Source of the DNA: Pachyseris speciosa
Taxonomy: Eukaryota > Cnidaria > Anthozoa > Scleractinia > Pachyseridae
Direction of reading: 5' to 3'
DNA length: 64,000 bases
Assembly: GCA_016490735.1 (NCBI GenBank)
Contig: JAEMWC010000168.1
Span: 661,001 to 725,000, forward strand
The first letter of the stretch is position 1. Every line of letters begins with the position of its first letter. Below the pieces are notes generated by a model. That model had not been told where the DNA came from, did no database searches, and saw only the letters and a list, made by a program, of their open reading frames with translations. Positions 46,833-57,609 of this stretch are shown piece after piece. A program made the position numbers and the translations under genes.

Positions 46833-49176
46833 AGAAAAGCAGATCTCAGTGAGTGCTGTTGAAGTTCAAAAAAAAATTAGGGGAAACTATACATTTTTTT
46901 CAGAGAAAATGATTATTAAATTTAGGAAGAAAATTTTTTTTCGAGATCCCAAATGGCCCATGTGAAGATCTGTTTTTCCAACGTAGGCCCAAAATAGAAA
47001 TTGAACAAAACTCCCCACAAGGTTTCTGTTACTGTTAGAACATTCCTTTTTGTAATCTCGCACCATCAGAACTTTGGGCCGTTTTGGCTCAGTTTTTAAG
47101 GTGCTTTTAATCATTGGCTGTTTTTATGTTGACCAACAAAATGAGTTCCTTAGAGCAACAGCTTGATACAGAATTCTTGTTTCCTCAAATGAGAAAACCC
47201 CATGAAAATTTCTGGATTTGTGGTGGAAGCAAGTTACCAAGATATGACAATAGCATCTTTTCCAACAAGCAAACAAATTTTATCTGGTTTTTCCTTGTAC
47301 AAAGTAAACTTTTAGGTCATCACTTAGCTGATTAGTGCCTGCAAATACAGTGGAACCTCGATTTAACAAAGTGCCAATGGACTAAGGAAATTGGTTCGTT
47401 ATATCGAGGGTTTGTTTGATCAAGGTCCTTTTCCATATATTTTATTAAAAGATCAGGCTGAAGACTGAATATCATTCGTGATAAAGAGGTTCGTTAAATC
47501 GAGGTTCCACTGTACACTGATTTTTAATAAATTATTAGCATTAACTGACCATGTTTTTTTTTTCACTGTTCTCAAAATCTGTTGCATAGCAAAAGTTGGT
47601 AGAATTTATTCAAAGATCGAGACATCTTTGAAAAATAATGTCAGAGCAAATTTACATCTTAGACTGATTCACTTCATTCGCAGTTGATCACTCATTTCAT
47701 GTTTCTGTAATATCAAGACATCTTTGTTGATCATTTCTTTGATTCCCAGAACTTATATGTTTGATTAAGCTTGAATACTGTGAGGAGAACTTAGATACTC
47801 ATCATTATCAGGGTTTCAAGATTTCAGTAATAGGCGTAGCTGAGTGATAGAGAAAAGAGGTGATAGGGTTGTGTATCAACAGCTTAAAAATGGCAGTGAA
47901 ATTCAGGTGTCTGAATACCTCATCTTGAATGAGCCACAAGTTATTTCTTTTGTAATAAAGAGCTTAGCACTTCAATCTATCTTCAATTTGCCCCATATTG
48001 ATTTTGATGAGTGCTTAGTTTTATGTGGGTTAAATGCATTTTTTGTGATTAAAAGTCACAATAATAATCATCTATATCAGAAGTAGAAAACATATTTAAG
48101 TAAGTAGCAATAAAAATATTGAGCAATGAAGTTTCCTGTCAAATGTTGTTGTTGTTGCATTGTTGTTGTTAATCCATCATTTCAATGAAATAAAGTATGG
48201 TTGGTAAAGTGAAGGTCATCTGTTTCAATAACCAGTGTTATGACAGCCTCATAGTCTTTCACACAGCCATTATTTGAGTTGAATACCCAGTGTTTGTAGT
48301 GAAGGAGCATTGCACAATGACCTAAATATAAAAGCAGCACACAGGGATCTTTACTACCATGATTTGCACAAAACACCCACACATGCAGCTGTTCAGTTGC
48401 TTTTCTTGTAGAGCACTCATTTTGTAGAACTCACATTTACAAGCAGAGATAACTTGCATGAGGCCTGGAATAAACATCCAGTCAGTTTTAAAAGCTGTGT
48501 CAGTTCCAGACATTCAATGCAATCAGGAGCCCATCACCAGGGGTATACAACTGCCCTATATTACTGTCACGGCGTTTTCACAGACCAATTTATTTCCAGA
48601 TTGAATTTCCCGCCAAAATCAGACTCCCGCAGGAGTCCAATGACCAATCACAAGTCCCTGCACATGCCACAAGTATCTGCATGTACAAAGCCTTTGTGTT
48701 TCGCTCATTAAAACTATTGTTTCGTGGCGCTACCATTCCTGTTGCTGTCCTTGTTGCCCTTTTCCACAGGAAAAGTCTAAAAATAGATCAGTCTGTAAAA
48801 ATGCTATGACATAGGCTTAGTATGGGAGTTGTACGCTCCTAGTAATGGGCTCCTGGCACAATGGCATTGGTGAGAATGCCAACCTTAGCTTTTCAAGCAA
48901 CAAATTGTTTCTTGAAGTCTACCTGGAAGTGATGTTGTCCTATGCAATCCTGTCCAGTCAGATGCCTGAATTTTTATCCTAAGGAGTCTTTCAGTTTCTT
49001 TAACTGTCTCTGACCAAGCAGTCACAGGCACTGTGCACAAACTGGATACAGTTTGACTATGCTACATACTGTAGACAGTTTATCCCGCTGATACAAATCA
49101 ATCTGCATATTGTCAGGTAACCTGAAACATGGAATCAGTCGTTGTAATGCTGAAATACATGCTAACTCCCAGTCTG
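46833..49176. other. Interval without recognised gene; contains a pogo-like MITE
   Basis: Apart from the MITE at 47348-47512 I see no supported gene. The right-hand part may hold the Gemin7 3' UTR: a minus-strand AATAAA corresponds to TTTATT near 48587. A GTT-rich stretch is at 48140-48170. Confidence 0.45.
47348..47512. mobile_element. Pogo/Tigger-like MITE
   Basis: The 20-bp ends CAGTGGAACCTCGATTTAAC and GTTAAATCGAGGTTCCACTG are perfect inverted repeats, flanked by TA on both sides. The CAGTGGAACCTCG start and TA target are typical of pogo-group (Tc1/mariner) non-autonomous elements. Length 165 bp. Confidence 0.9.
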
Positions 49177-49530
49177 CTAATTTGAGCCCGGGTTTGAGTC
49201 ACTTTTAAAATCAACTGTAAATGACAGCACATCAGAGGACCTCAAAACTGCCTCAGGGACCACCCCCATGGGAGTTTGCAGCTCAGACACTTGCAGATTC
49301 TCCATGTCAATATCAGTCCCACGAAATACCGCCTGGACTTGAGTTCTTTCGTGCATCGAGAAACTTGCCGGTTTGCCGTGACAAGCAAAGAGCAATCGAA
49401 GAAATCTTTCCCTCAGAAGTGCTCTTGCATTTTGTTGATCTTCGATCTCAGTTTGTGCAGCCTCAGGGTTAAGATCCGCCAATTGCTCGTCTTTTTTAGT
49501 GTTACTAAAACCTCCTCCGATATCCTCCAT
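49177..49530 (-). CDS. GEMIN7: Gemin7, SMN-complex Sm-like protein, 117 aa
   Basis: This is a single-exon frame. The chosen start is MEDIGGGFSN at 49530; the frame stays open upstream to 49668, but that part is not family-like. The conserved core is ARALLRERFLRLLFACHGKP, SFSMHERTQVQAVFRGTDID, ENLQVSELQTPMGVVPEA and VLRSSDVLSFTVDF, which aligns by eye with human Gemin7 (131 aa) along the whole Sm-like fold. Gemin7 pairs with Gemin6 as an Sm-dimer surrogate in the SMN complex during spliceosomal snRNP assembly in the cytoplasm. It is divergent from CHRAC1 with 185 bp between start codons. A single exon in an intron-rich neighbourhood is notable. Confidence 0.95.
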   Translation of the reverse strand: MEDIGGGFSNTKKDEQLADLNPEAAQTEIEDQQNARALLRERFLRLLFACHGKPASFSMHERTQVQAVFRGTDIDMENLQVSELQTPMGVVPEAVLRSSDVLSFTVDFKSDSNPGSN

Positions 49531-49715
49531 GCTGTTAATAATCAATTTACTCCGACATTTCCGCAAAAAAGTGAAAATTATCTCCTTCGACTCAACTTCT
49601 TTGGAAGAAAAGATGAAAGACCTGATCATTCCCTGCAAGGAGTTATGGGAATATAGTATAAATTGCAAGCTCGTTCCCCGCTGACCAATAATACTACCTC
49701 TTCACGGAATCGAAT
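49531..49715. promoter_or_regulatory. Bidirectional promoter region, Gemin7/CHRAC1
   Basis: Only 185 bp separate the two divergent start codons, so both promoters must lie in or overlap this stretch, or within the 5' UTRs it contains. No TATA box is evident. The call rests on layout. Confidence 0.5.
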
Positions 49716-52187
49716 ATGGCGGACAAAACGAGTTCTGACGGAGGTATGGCAAAGTTAACGCAATTACCAGTGGCACGGATAAAAACGATCATGAAGAGCT
49801 CGCCCGATCTGCCGCATTTTAGCCAAGAGTCTGTTTTCCTTGTGACGAAAGCTACGGTAAGGTGTTTTGAGGGTGAACTAATCGAGTTAAAGCTTTCAAC
49901 ACTCCATGCATTGTTGCTTCCAGTTGGGGCACGTTTATATGGTCTCGGGTACCCGAGACAACCCTCCTCCCCGAGACAACTTTACCGAGCGTTTATACGA
50001 GAATTGCGTGACCGAGACAAAGTTGACCCTACTTAGTTATTCATAGCACGTCTCAAATTTACAAATCCCCATTTGCCCTTCTTTCTTTGTATTTGGTCAC
50101 TCTTTGATTGAATATCGTCAATGTTGATTGAAAATTTCCTTCCTAGGTTCATTTTTGCTTCGATACTTCTTTTTATGAAAGGACCAGTGAGCCATCAGCC
50201 AATTCGAAGTTTATAACGTGTCACATAACTTAGCTTCGCACTTAGCTCCGAATCAGTTTCTTCCCCGCTCTATCTGATCACTGTGGGTAATGCTGGCTTT
50301 TAAAATGTAATTCCTTGAAATACATTTGCGTTTTTTAACTCAAAAATTCAACCGAAATAGCTTTTTTTTTCGCATACACGCATATTTAATTTTTGGCCTT
50401 CTCGTCCCAGGTAGTCGAGACAAAGTGTTTACATGAGAAAAAGTTGTCCCGCTTGCCAGGGTTACCCTATCTGCCGAGGCGAGACAACTCGCTTACCCGA
50501 GTTGTCTCGCCTACCCGAGTTGTCTCGCCCATCTCATGTAAACGGTTGGTAGAACTTTTCAAAGAAATAAGTTGAAAAATAGCTCGCCCAGGGTAACTTG
50601 GGGGGAGGGTTGTCTCGGGTACCCGAGACCAAATAAACAGGCCCTTAGCCTCAACTTTCTCTAGCAAAGATTGTCAGAACAAACGATCAGTGCTTTTGAA
50701 TTTGTACAGCTGCGGGCACCAGCGGAAACAGACAGTTAGCCCATTGCCCAGCCTCCAATAAAACCAGTAATGTAATTAAAAGTAGTACACACCACAGCAC
50801 AGAGAACTTTGTTTCTTAACTGAGCTCTGGTTAAACGAGGCAACAATGTTGCGGCAACAATTTGAGCTTGCACATGTTTGCACGATGTTTTCCCGTTTAG
50901 CCACCCGAGGAAACATTTTTGCGGCAACAAAAAATGTTTGTGAGGGAGTTCAGAATTGTTTTTTTTTTTTTATTTTTTTTTTTGCCGCAACAATGTTTCC
51001 TGGGATGACTAAATGGGGAAACATCATGCAAACATGCACAAGCTCAAATTGTTGCCTTGTTTAACCAGGCCTTTGGTCTTTGCAAAGTGTGGTGTTGAAG
51101 GAGACGAGCCCAGCGGCTTAAGGTCACTAGCACACAGACAGCATGACCAACATAGAGAACTTCTCTATGTTACGTGATCACATGCAACTGAAGTTTGCAC
51201 ATGCTCAGACCTTAAGCTGCTATATCTTAGATATTATGCTAGTTGTTTGGCGACAGCTGAAAGGGCAACTGAAAAGAAATTCAGAGTCCCAGGCAGGAAT
51301 CGTTCAACCTACAGTACTGTGCAAAAAGAATGCAAATGAACCCAAATGTGACTAGTCTCTCTTTATGCCTGAGAGACCTGCCTGTTTCCCTGGGAACCCA
51401 AATGTGACTTGTCTCTCTTTATGCCTGAGAGACCTGCCTGTTTCCCTGGGAACCCAAATGTGACTTGTCTCTCTTTATGCCTGAGAACCCTTCCTGTTTC
51501 CCTTGGAACCCAAATGTGACTTGTCTCTCTTGATGCCTGAGAACCCTTCCTGTTTCCCTGGGAATACAAATGTGACTTGTCTCTCTTTATGCCTGAGAGA
51601 CCTGCCTGTTTCCCTGGGAACCCAAATGTGACTTGTCTCTCTTTATGCCTGAGAGACCTGCCTGTTTCCCTGGGAACCCAAATGTGACTTGTCTCTCTTT
51701 ATGCCTGAGAACCCTTCCTGTTTCCCTTGGAATGCAAATGTGACTTGTCTCTCTTTATGCCTGAGAGACCTGCCTGTTTCCCTGGGAACCCAAATGTGAC
51801 TTGCCTTTCTTTCATTTTTGTCTCAACAGGAATTGTTTGTAGATTATTTAGCAATCTCTGCTTACAAACAAGAGAATGATTCAAAGCAGCTTACATACAA
51901 AGGACTCTGTAAGTATATCTACTTAGATGTTGAAAATGTATTCAGGTAATGTCAACCTGATTATGTCATTTTGTTTATTTCCCAAGCTTATCATGATATT
52001 GTTTTTGTTTTTCATCAGTTTACACTTTCACTAATAATATTGCAAAGTTAACATAGTAGAGTGGTTTTCAGTTCAGTGTCAAACGTAATTCTTGCTTGCA
52101 TTGTTTTTTCATTACTTTGCTGTGCGATTGGTCAGCTAAACTCGCACCACTTTCTCAACCTATAGAAGTGAAACCAAAACCAATTGG

Positions 52188-52223
<36 letters not shown>

Positions 52224-52468
52224 ATGACCACCGTACAGGGATTCAAAAAGCTGATGTTTCAAGCGTTAGCCCTTCGTCAGAGCGAATCAAGGAATTGTGT
52301 GTTGTGTATGGTTATATACAGCAGATGTAGCTACGCTATTGGTGGTAATATGGTAATGTGAAATTAACCAATCGTGCCTTGCTTGGACACAATTTTCTGT
52401 ACTTGGCACAGGCTACTTGTAATTGCTTGGATTTTGTTTGATTCATTGCCTTGTTAGCATCTGTTGTG

Positions 52469-52513
<45 letters not shown>

Positions 52514-52813
52514 ACCCACGTGTCACCTAGGAGCTGAAAGCTCGTTTAAACGTGAACGTGAAACTAATTACAAATAGTACACTAATAAGAAGTGATGACA
52601 AAGTAACGAATAATTGCTTTGGTTTTGGTTTGACGACACTTGTTTTAAAATTATAGCTCTTTGCTTATACTACTATGACTAGAACTTCAACTGCAACTAT
52701 GACTAATAATAATCCCTAATAATAACCTTTATTTCAGTGTTATAAAAAGTTGTTAAAAAATACCGAATGGGGATTCTAAATAAAACAGTTCATATCATAA
52801 ATATAATAATAAT

Positions 52814-52863
<50 letters not shown>

Positions 52864-53604
52864 AACATGATAGAAATGCATATAACATCAAATGGAAACT
52901 TGGAAAAAAAATCCGAGTTCCAGATGGGACGATGAGATGGGATTTTTTTTCCGAGTTTCCATTTGATGTTATATGCATTTCTATCATGTTGTATTTCTTA
53001 ATTCACTCAATAATAATAATAATATATTATGATTATGATTATTAACAATAAGGGTAATAATAACTTATTCACCTGCACTCTTTGCAAATATATTTTTTGT
53101 TTATCATCTTGTTTTAATCACAGCAAAAGTAGTTGAGGATGATGATGCTCTACAGTTCTTAGGAGGTAATAATTGTTTTCATGTGAATTTATTTTTTGTT
53201 TGTTCTTTATGCAAAGGTCTCTTGTCTCTGTCCTTTGTCATTAGAACATTGAAACATTTGAAAATGCTTGAGTTGAAAATGCTTTGTGATGGAAAAATCT
53301 AACTTTTTGTCATGATTGAGTCATCATTTTTTTCTTAATAGTACCCTATTAACACCTGGCACCCACCAATCCTGGTATAGGAAACCAGAGTTATACATAA
53401 CAAACCTCCATCCACGTTCCACCTTGTCTAATAGTTTAAGTACAAAACATAACATTTTTTCATTAAATCTGGCTTTTTTTCTGTTCCTCAGATATTGTAC
53501 CTCCCAAAGTGCTAGTGAAAGATTTCTTGGCATCCATGAAGAAGAAATCAAGAAAATCTTCCATTCAAGTAGACAGTTCAAGCGCTGACTCTGAATCAGA
53601 ATAA
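49716..53604 (+). CDS. CHRAC1: CHRAC1 (CHRAC-15) histone-fold protein, 124 aa, four exons
   Basis: Exons 49716-49856, 51830-51908, 53124-53165 and 53492-53604 join in phase. The histone fold begins LPVARIKTIMKSSPDLPHFS and continues SVFLVTKATELFVDYLAISA, YKQENDSKQLTYKGL and SKVVEDDDALQFLGDIVPPK. This matches human CHRAC1 (131 aa) in length and order. The tail is basic then acidic (KKKSRKSS, SSSADSESE). CHRAC1 forms an H2A/H2B-like dimer with POLE3 in the CHRAC nucleosome-sliding complex and binds DNA in the nucleus. An AATAAA at 53635 lies 31 bp after the stop. Its introns hold MITEs, a 56-bp tandem array, a hammerhead-like motif and a long palindrome. Confidence 0.95.
49927..50645. mobile_element. 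TIR element rich in GTCTCGGGTACCCGAGAC palindromes
   Basis: The left end (ggggcacgtttatatggtct) and right end (reverse complement of aataaacaggccc) are inverted. Both carry the palindrome GTCTCGGGTACCCGAGAC next to the ends. Further 'cccgagttgtctcg' repeats are at 50480-50530. It lies in CHRAC1 intron 1, about 70 bp inside the donor, and has no transposase ORF. Confidence 0.7.
50824..51072. mobile_element. Foldback MITE (GGTTAAAC..GCAACAAT arms) in CHRAC1 intron 1
   Basis: Arms of about 105 bp (from 'ctctggttaaacgaggcaac' and its inverted partner ending 'ttgtttaaccaggc') flank a T-rich centre. No coding capacity. Confidence 0.75.
51339..51805 (+). repeat. 56-bp tandem repeat, about 8 copies
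   Basis: Units start AACCCAAATGTGACTTGTCT and contain TTATGCCTGAGA and CCTGTTTCCCTGG. Copies differ in two alternating variants (GAGAGACCTGCC against GAGAACCCTTCC). The array ends about 25 bp before CHRAC1 exon 2. 56 is not a multiple of 3, so it is not coding. Confidence 0.9.
52240..52288 (-). ncRNA. Hammerhead-like ribozyme motif, Penelope type, degenerate
   Basis: On the minus strand GATTCGCT (52288-52281) is followed by the core CTGACGA (52280-52274). An A, then GGGC, TAAC and GCTT form a short stem II with G-U pairs. Then come GAAAC, ATC, and AGC...GAATC, which closes stem I. The cleavage triplet is ATC, an allowed NUH. The expected short palindromic stem III appears mutated to ACAT, so activity is doubtful. 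It is probably a Penelope-like element remnant. Confidence 0.55.
52471..52503 (+). repeat. (AAT)n microsatellite
   Basis: About 10 TAA units lie in CHRAC1 intron 2, followed by 'cactttatttaccc', the kind of tail found at SINE and LINE 3' ends in this window. Confidence 0.8.
52800..52994. repeat. (AAT)n tract plus 55-bp-arm inverted repeat
   Basis: The AAT tract (52803-52860) runs directly into an inverted repeat. The left arm 52859-52914 and right arm 52938-52994 are inverted copies with about one mismatch and a ~24-bp loop. It lies in CHRAC1 intron 2. Confidence 0.85.
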
Positions 53605-53985
53605 ACTCTCATTAGCAGCAAAACTATACCTGTAAATAAAGCCACCAGAACGCAGCTATTTACATTTGAAGGGTTTTCTCCAAAAAGGGGCGTATATCAT
53701 GATTTGGCCTTTAAATCCAAATCCCTCCAAACTCACTCTACTTTGGCATACAGACCTGGTAATTTTGTCTGAAGTGAAGTTCTGCACTTACCAGTATTTT
53801 GTAATTTCAAAGCCTTACATTCAGCAAATTAGCATATGACTTTAGCATAAAACTGGACTACCTGAAGTGATGCATGAGTAATTTCTTATTCCAAAACAAA
53901 AGAAATCAATCATGCATCAGATCCTGTTTTTCTTGAGTTTTGCACTTTTGATCATTTTATAGAAAGGTCACAATTTAAGTCAATA

Positions 53986-53996
53986 AATTATTATTA

Positions 53997-54051
<55 letters not shown>
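53986..54051 (+). repeat. (ATT)n microsatellite
   Basis: About 20 ATT units lie downstream of CHRAC1. The flanks show no intact element. Confidence 0.9.
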
Positions 54052-54850
54052 GTGCTATCTTCTTTAACTTTATGCCATATTACAACCTAATAGCTGAGCC
54101 CATTCCTAGGGCCTTGAGCTAAAATGAGGTAGAAGTCTATTATTTTTGATGGAGTGTCTTTCTTAGGATGTGAGATGTTCTGTAGTAGTGTGATCTTCTG
54201 TATTTCAGTAATTTTGATGTTACCCTCAATTAATTTATTGAATTATATACTTAATTCTATTAATTCTACAAAATAAATACCAACCTCTGTATTACTGAGA
54301 TGATAACCAGTGTATATTCCAAAGTGCAGTGGGATCAGAGAGGTTTGGTTTTTAAGGTCTTTGGGCCATCATATGACAGGTAACTTTTCTTTGTCACATG
54401 GCAAGTCAGACCTTTGAATGACGAAAGACACACAAAGACTTCTTTGCTTTTAAGACTCAATTTTATGGTGAAACAAAACTTGTATTTAGCATTTGCAAGT
54501 AATATTTTTAAAACAACACTTTGTCATGAGTCCGTTGAACTTTTAGTCAATATTGAACAAAATATTGGCTGCTATCAAGTTGTTACAGTCCTCACAAAGA
54601 CATATTTTGTTCTCTTTTTTTCTTCTCCACTGTTGTGTAATCTGGGGAATCAAAATGCACATCAGAAGCAATGTAAAATAAATCATTTCCATCTTTTATT
54701 GGTCGTAAGTGACTTTCTAAGACTATATTGGTTTGGGTTTTTTTTTCCTTTTATTTTTACGTTTTTGTTTTGTGTCTCTTTTTGTCTCTTTTCTTTCGTC
54801 TCAACTTCTTTTAGAACTTCTGGTCTCTGTTAATCTCTTCCCAACTTGTC
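54052..54850. other. Intergenic sequence, nothing recognised
   Basis: The stretch is AT-rich with short open frames only and no family-like translation on either strand. Confidence 0.5.
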
Positions 54851-55300
54851 TCTTCTCTCGGTCTCCTTACCTTCTCTTCTCTTCTCTGTTCATCTCTTCC
54901 CTTCTCGTCTCTTCACTCTGTCTCCTTACCGTCTGTTCATCTCTTCCCTTCTCGTCTCTTCACTCGGTCTCCTTACCGTCTGTTCATCTCTTCCCTTCTC
55001 GTCTCTTCACTCGGTCTCCTTACCGTCTGTTCATCTTTTCCCTTCTCGTCTCTTCTCTCGGTCTCCTTACCGTCTGTTCATCTCTTCCCTTCTCGTCTCT
55101 TCACTCGGTCTCCTTACCGTCTGTTCATCTTTTCCCTTCTCGTCTCTTCTCTCGGTCTCCTTACCGTCTGTTCATCTCTTCCCTTCTCGTCTCTTCACTC
55201 GGTCTCCTTACCGTCTGTTCATCTTTTCCCTTCTCGTCTCTTCTCTCGGTCTCCTTACCGTCTGTTCATCTCTTCCCTTCTCGTCTCGTCTTCTGTTCTC
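54851..55300 (+). repeat. 47-bp pyrimidine-rich tandem repeat, about 9 copies
   Basis: The unit is GTCTCCTTACCGTCTGTTCA followed by TCTCTTCCCTTCTCGTCTCTTC(A/T)CTCG. Variants alternate (TCTTTTCCC against TCTCTTCCC; TTCACTCG against TTCTCTCG). A degenerate CTTCT-rich extension runs to about 55470. The long open frames across it are repeat artefacts. Confidence 0.9.
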
Positions 55301-55501
55301 TTCTTTTCTCGTCATCTCCTTTCTTTACTTCTTTTCTTTTTTGTCTTGTCTCTTCCCATCGCTTCTTTTCTCTTCTCTTCTCTTTTTCCTCCCTTCAAAT
55401 CTCTTCTCGTGTGTTGTCTTCCTTTTGCTTTTCTTTTCGTCTCTTCTATTTTCTTTCCTTTTCTTTATTTCATTTCCCAGTCGTACCTTTATTGTAATAT
55501 G

Positions 55502-55754
55502 CCAATCTCGTACCCAGAGTCCTCGGGCTGTTTGTTCAGCGGGTAGACGCCCGGAGAGCCTCTGGGATAATGGACCGACAGTTACCGACAGTCTAATGGA
55601 CTGCCATTTTACAAGGAAATCTGGGGTAAATCAATGGAAGTCGTTACGGGCCAGCCAATAAAAAAAAACTGATTTTTTTTCCATTATCCCAGAGTCTCTC
55701 CTGGCGACTATATGCTAGCCAAAGAGCCTGAGGACTCTGGGTACGAGATTGGTA
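55502..55754. mobile_element. MITE with ATCTCGTACCCAGAGTCC ends, copy 2
   Basis: The ends 'ccaatctcgtacccagagtc' and 'gactctgggtacgagattgg' are perfect inverted repeats. Subterminal 'ctctgggataatgg' and 'ccattatcccagag' also pair. It is the same family as 37574-37800. Confidence 0.85.
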
Positions 55755-55914
55755 ATATGCCATTTGTTTGAAGAGATATATGACTGTAGAGCCCCCAGAG
55801 ATTCAAATGACGATGGCATGACGTTCATACTGTCCACACCAGATTCTTATTTTTCAAAAGAATTCGCATATTTTTTTTTTAACCCAAAAGTAACTGATAT
55901 TAAAATTTTACACT

Positions 55915-55986
55915 TGACCCCGACGTGATTCGAACACGCAGCCTTCTGATCTGGAGTCAGACGCGCTACCATTGCGCCACGGAGTC
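55915..55986 (-). tRNA. tRNA-Trp (anticodon CCA)
   Basis: The minus strand from 55986 gives a 72-nt cloverleaf. The acceptor is GACTCCG with CGGGGTC and discriminator A. D arm GGCGCAATGGTAGCGC, anticodon stem-loop TCTGACTCCAGATCAGA (CCA), T arm GCGTGTTCGAATCACGT. All four stems pair, and there is no intron. A TTTT stretch a few bases downstream can terminate RNA polymerase III. It matches the animal tRNA-Trp consensus closely and is probably functional. Confidence 0.96.
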
Positions 55987-56419
55987 AATTTACAGTTGTG
56001 TTATATTCATGAAGACTTTTGAAACTGAAATTCAGCGTTTCTCTGAGGATTGAAAATGGCAGTTTTCCTGGAAATCCAGACCACGCTATAAAAATCTAAT
56101 TTAGAAATTTGTATCTGTCCGTTAGAGGGGGGCGGAGTGGAAGAATGCTGCTGTCATTAAGTCTTCGCTTCCCTTGACCAGCGGTCGGAAATGAGTGAGT
56201 CTAAAACGTCCGAAAATATCAAACTTCTGGTTGATCTGCGCATGCTTAGGGTACAACACCACGTAAGAGTTCTGTTTAATCTTTTGTCTCACGATTGAGT
56301 CACAAAGATGTGGCACCGTGGCTGGTGGTGATTGGTGTGTTTCGATCCTCGCTTAGGCTGTTGTTGATTGGAGGATTTCGATCCCTGTCGTTCTGACTGA
56401 AAATTGTTCCCTCAGCGGT

Positions 56420-57590
56420 CCGCTTTGGTACTGATCGGCTGTTGTGTTGTTTGATCGTGGGCATCCACGCTTCAGGAATTTCAATTCCACTGTCCCTGTT
56501 GATGTTGTTAGGGTGAAGTTTTATATGAATAGCCTCTTTAACCCTACGGGTGTATCAATGTGGGTCTCGGTCAATAAATTTAACTTCGTCCCTGAGCGGA
56601 TAATGTCCGGTCGCGTTGCTACGTTCTGAAACGGCGGAGGATTGGGTTCGAGCAAGCCGTATGTCTCTATCGTGTTCCTTATGCACCTATCAATGTTAGT
56701 CCAAGGGGGGGGGGGGGGGGGGAATTCGGGATGGGGTGGGGACTTTGATCTGAAACGCAAATTTTGTGTCAAAACCTCCCCACCCTTGGGCAAAGTTTCG
56801 AGTTAAAAGTTCCCTACTGTAGGGATTGATATCCAAGAGGTTGACCTCTTAAATGCTTAAACAATACACACACTCCAGGTTTAAAAATCACAGTTTTTTC
56901 TTTTAACAACGGGAATGAAACAACACCGGAAGAAACCGATGGTTTATTGGTAACAACAGATTGGGCAAATTTTCATTACCTTTCTTTCCTCCATCTCGTC
57001 CGTACCTTACGGGGACTTCCGGGAAACGGTCTTTTATTAGTATTTCTTCTGTTTTCAAGTTTGATTAAACTTCCCCACCCTGGTGTCACCATTCTCTTCA
57101 AGTTGTCAAAATTCACCACCCGGGCCAGGAGATATAGATCAAAGTCCCTACCTCATCCCGTATCCCCACCCCCATCCCCAGCCCCCCCGCCCCCCCCCCT
57201 CTCGGGACTAACATTGATAGGTGCATTAATCCGTTCGTGGATAGATCTTCCCGTCTCTCCAATATAAACCTTACCACGTTCGCAGGGAATCTTGTAGACT
57301 ACTCCGTCTTGTTTTACTGGATCGACAATGTCCTTAGGTCGCACTAGGTGTGATCTAAGAGTTGTGTCCGCCAGATCTGAAAACAGTCCGTATGCCTTGT
57401 TGTTAGAGCCTCCGATGTGCCTTTGACGTATGGCAGAACCACAGTAGATTTTATTTTGGGTTCAGGTTCTTTAGTGTTTTTTCGTCCCTTGGTTTTCGTA
57501 AGATTTTTCACAAACGAAAACAGATAACCATTGGAAACAAGGACCGATGAGAGGTATTTCTTTTCATGAGAGATAACTAATGGTTTCGTT
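56420..57590 (-). pseudogene. Penelope-like element remnant: linker and GIY-YIG endonuclease, split by a MITE
   Basis: The minus strand from about 57590 reads HEKKYLSSVLVSNGYLFSFV, then EPEPKIKSTVVLPYVKG. After a frameshift near 57410 it reads LRSHLVRPKDIVDPVKQDGV and the endonuclease signature VYKIPCERGKVYIGETGRS (GIY-YIG variant), ending at IHERIN (57229). The frame resumes beyond the MITE at 56678 as KEHDRDIRLARTQSSAVSE, GHYPLRDEVKFIDRDPH, a stop (TGA in place of Trp), then KEAIHIKLHPNNINRDSGIE, IPEAWMPTIKQHNS. This is the C-terminal region of Penelope-like retroelements. It carries at least three disabling lesions. Confidence 0.85.
56682..57225. mobile_element. MITE inserted in the Penelope remnant (TTA target duplication)
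   Basis: The ends TGCACCTATCAATGTTAGTCC and GGACTAACATTGATAGGTGCA are perfect 21-bp inverted repeats. They are flanked by TTA at 56679-56681 and 57226-57228. Inner G/C-rich arms and 'gggactttgatct' segments are also inverted. A 3-bp TTA/TAA duplication fits the PIF/Harbinger superfamily. Removing it rejoins the host element's endonuclease sequence. Confidence 0.85.
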
Positions 57591-57609
57591 ATGAGGTATT
57601 AAGATCGAT

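Noticed and set aside
45996..46833. Long open frames on both strands of the GAT/GGT tract (Ile/Thr-rich minus, Met/Val-rich plus)
   Set aside because: They arise from the trinucleotide microsatellite and have no non-repetitive coding content.
49531..49668. N-terminal extension of Gemin7 to an ATG at 49668
   Set aside because: The added 46 residues show no resemblance to Gemin7 and run into the shared promoter with CHRAC1; the ATG at 49530 gives the usual length.
54733..55661. Two overlapping Ser/Leu/Phe-rich open frames of 254 and 271 codons
   Set aside because: They are translations of the 47-bp pyrimidine-rich tandem array; no start context, domain or splice support.
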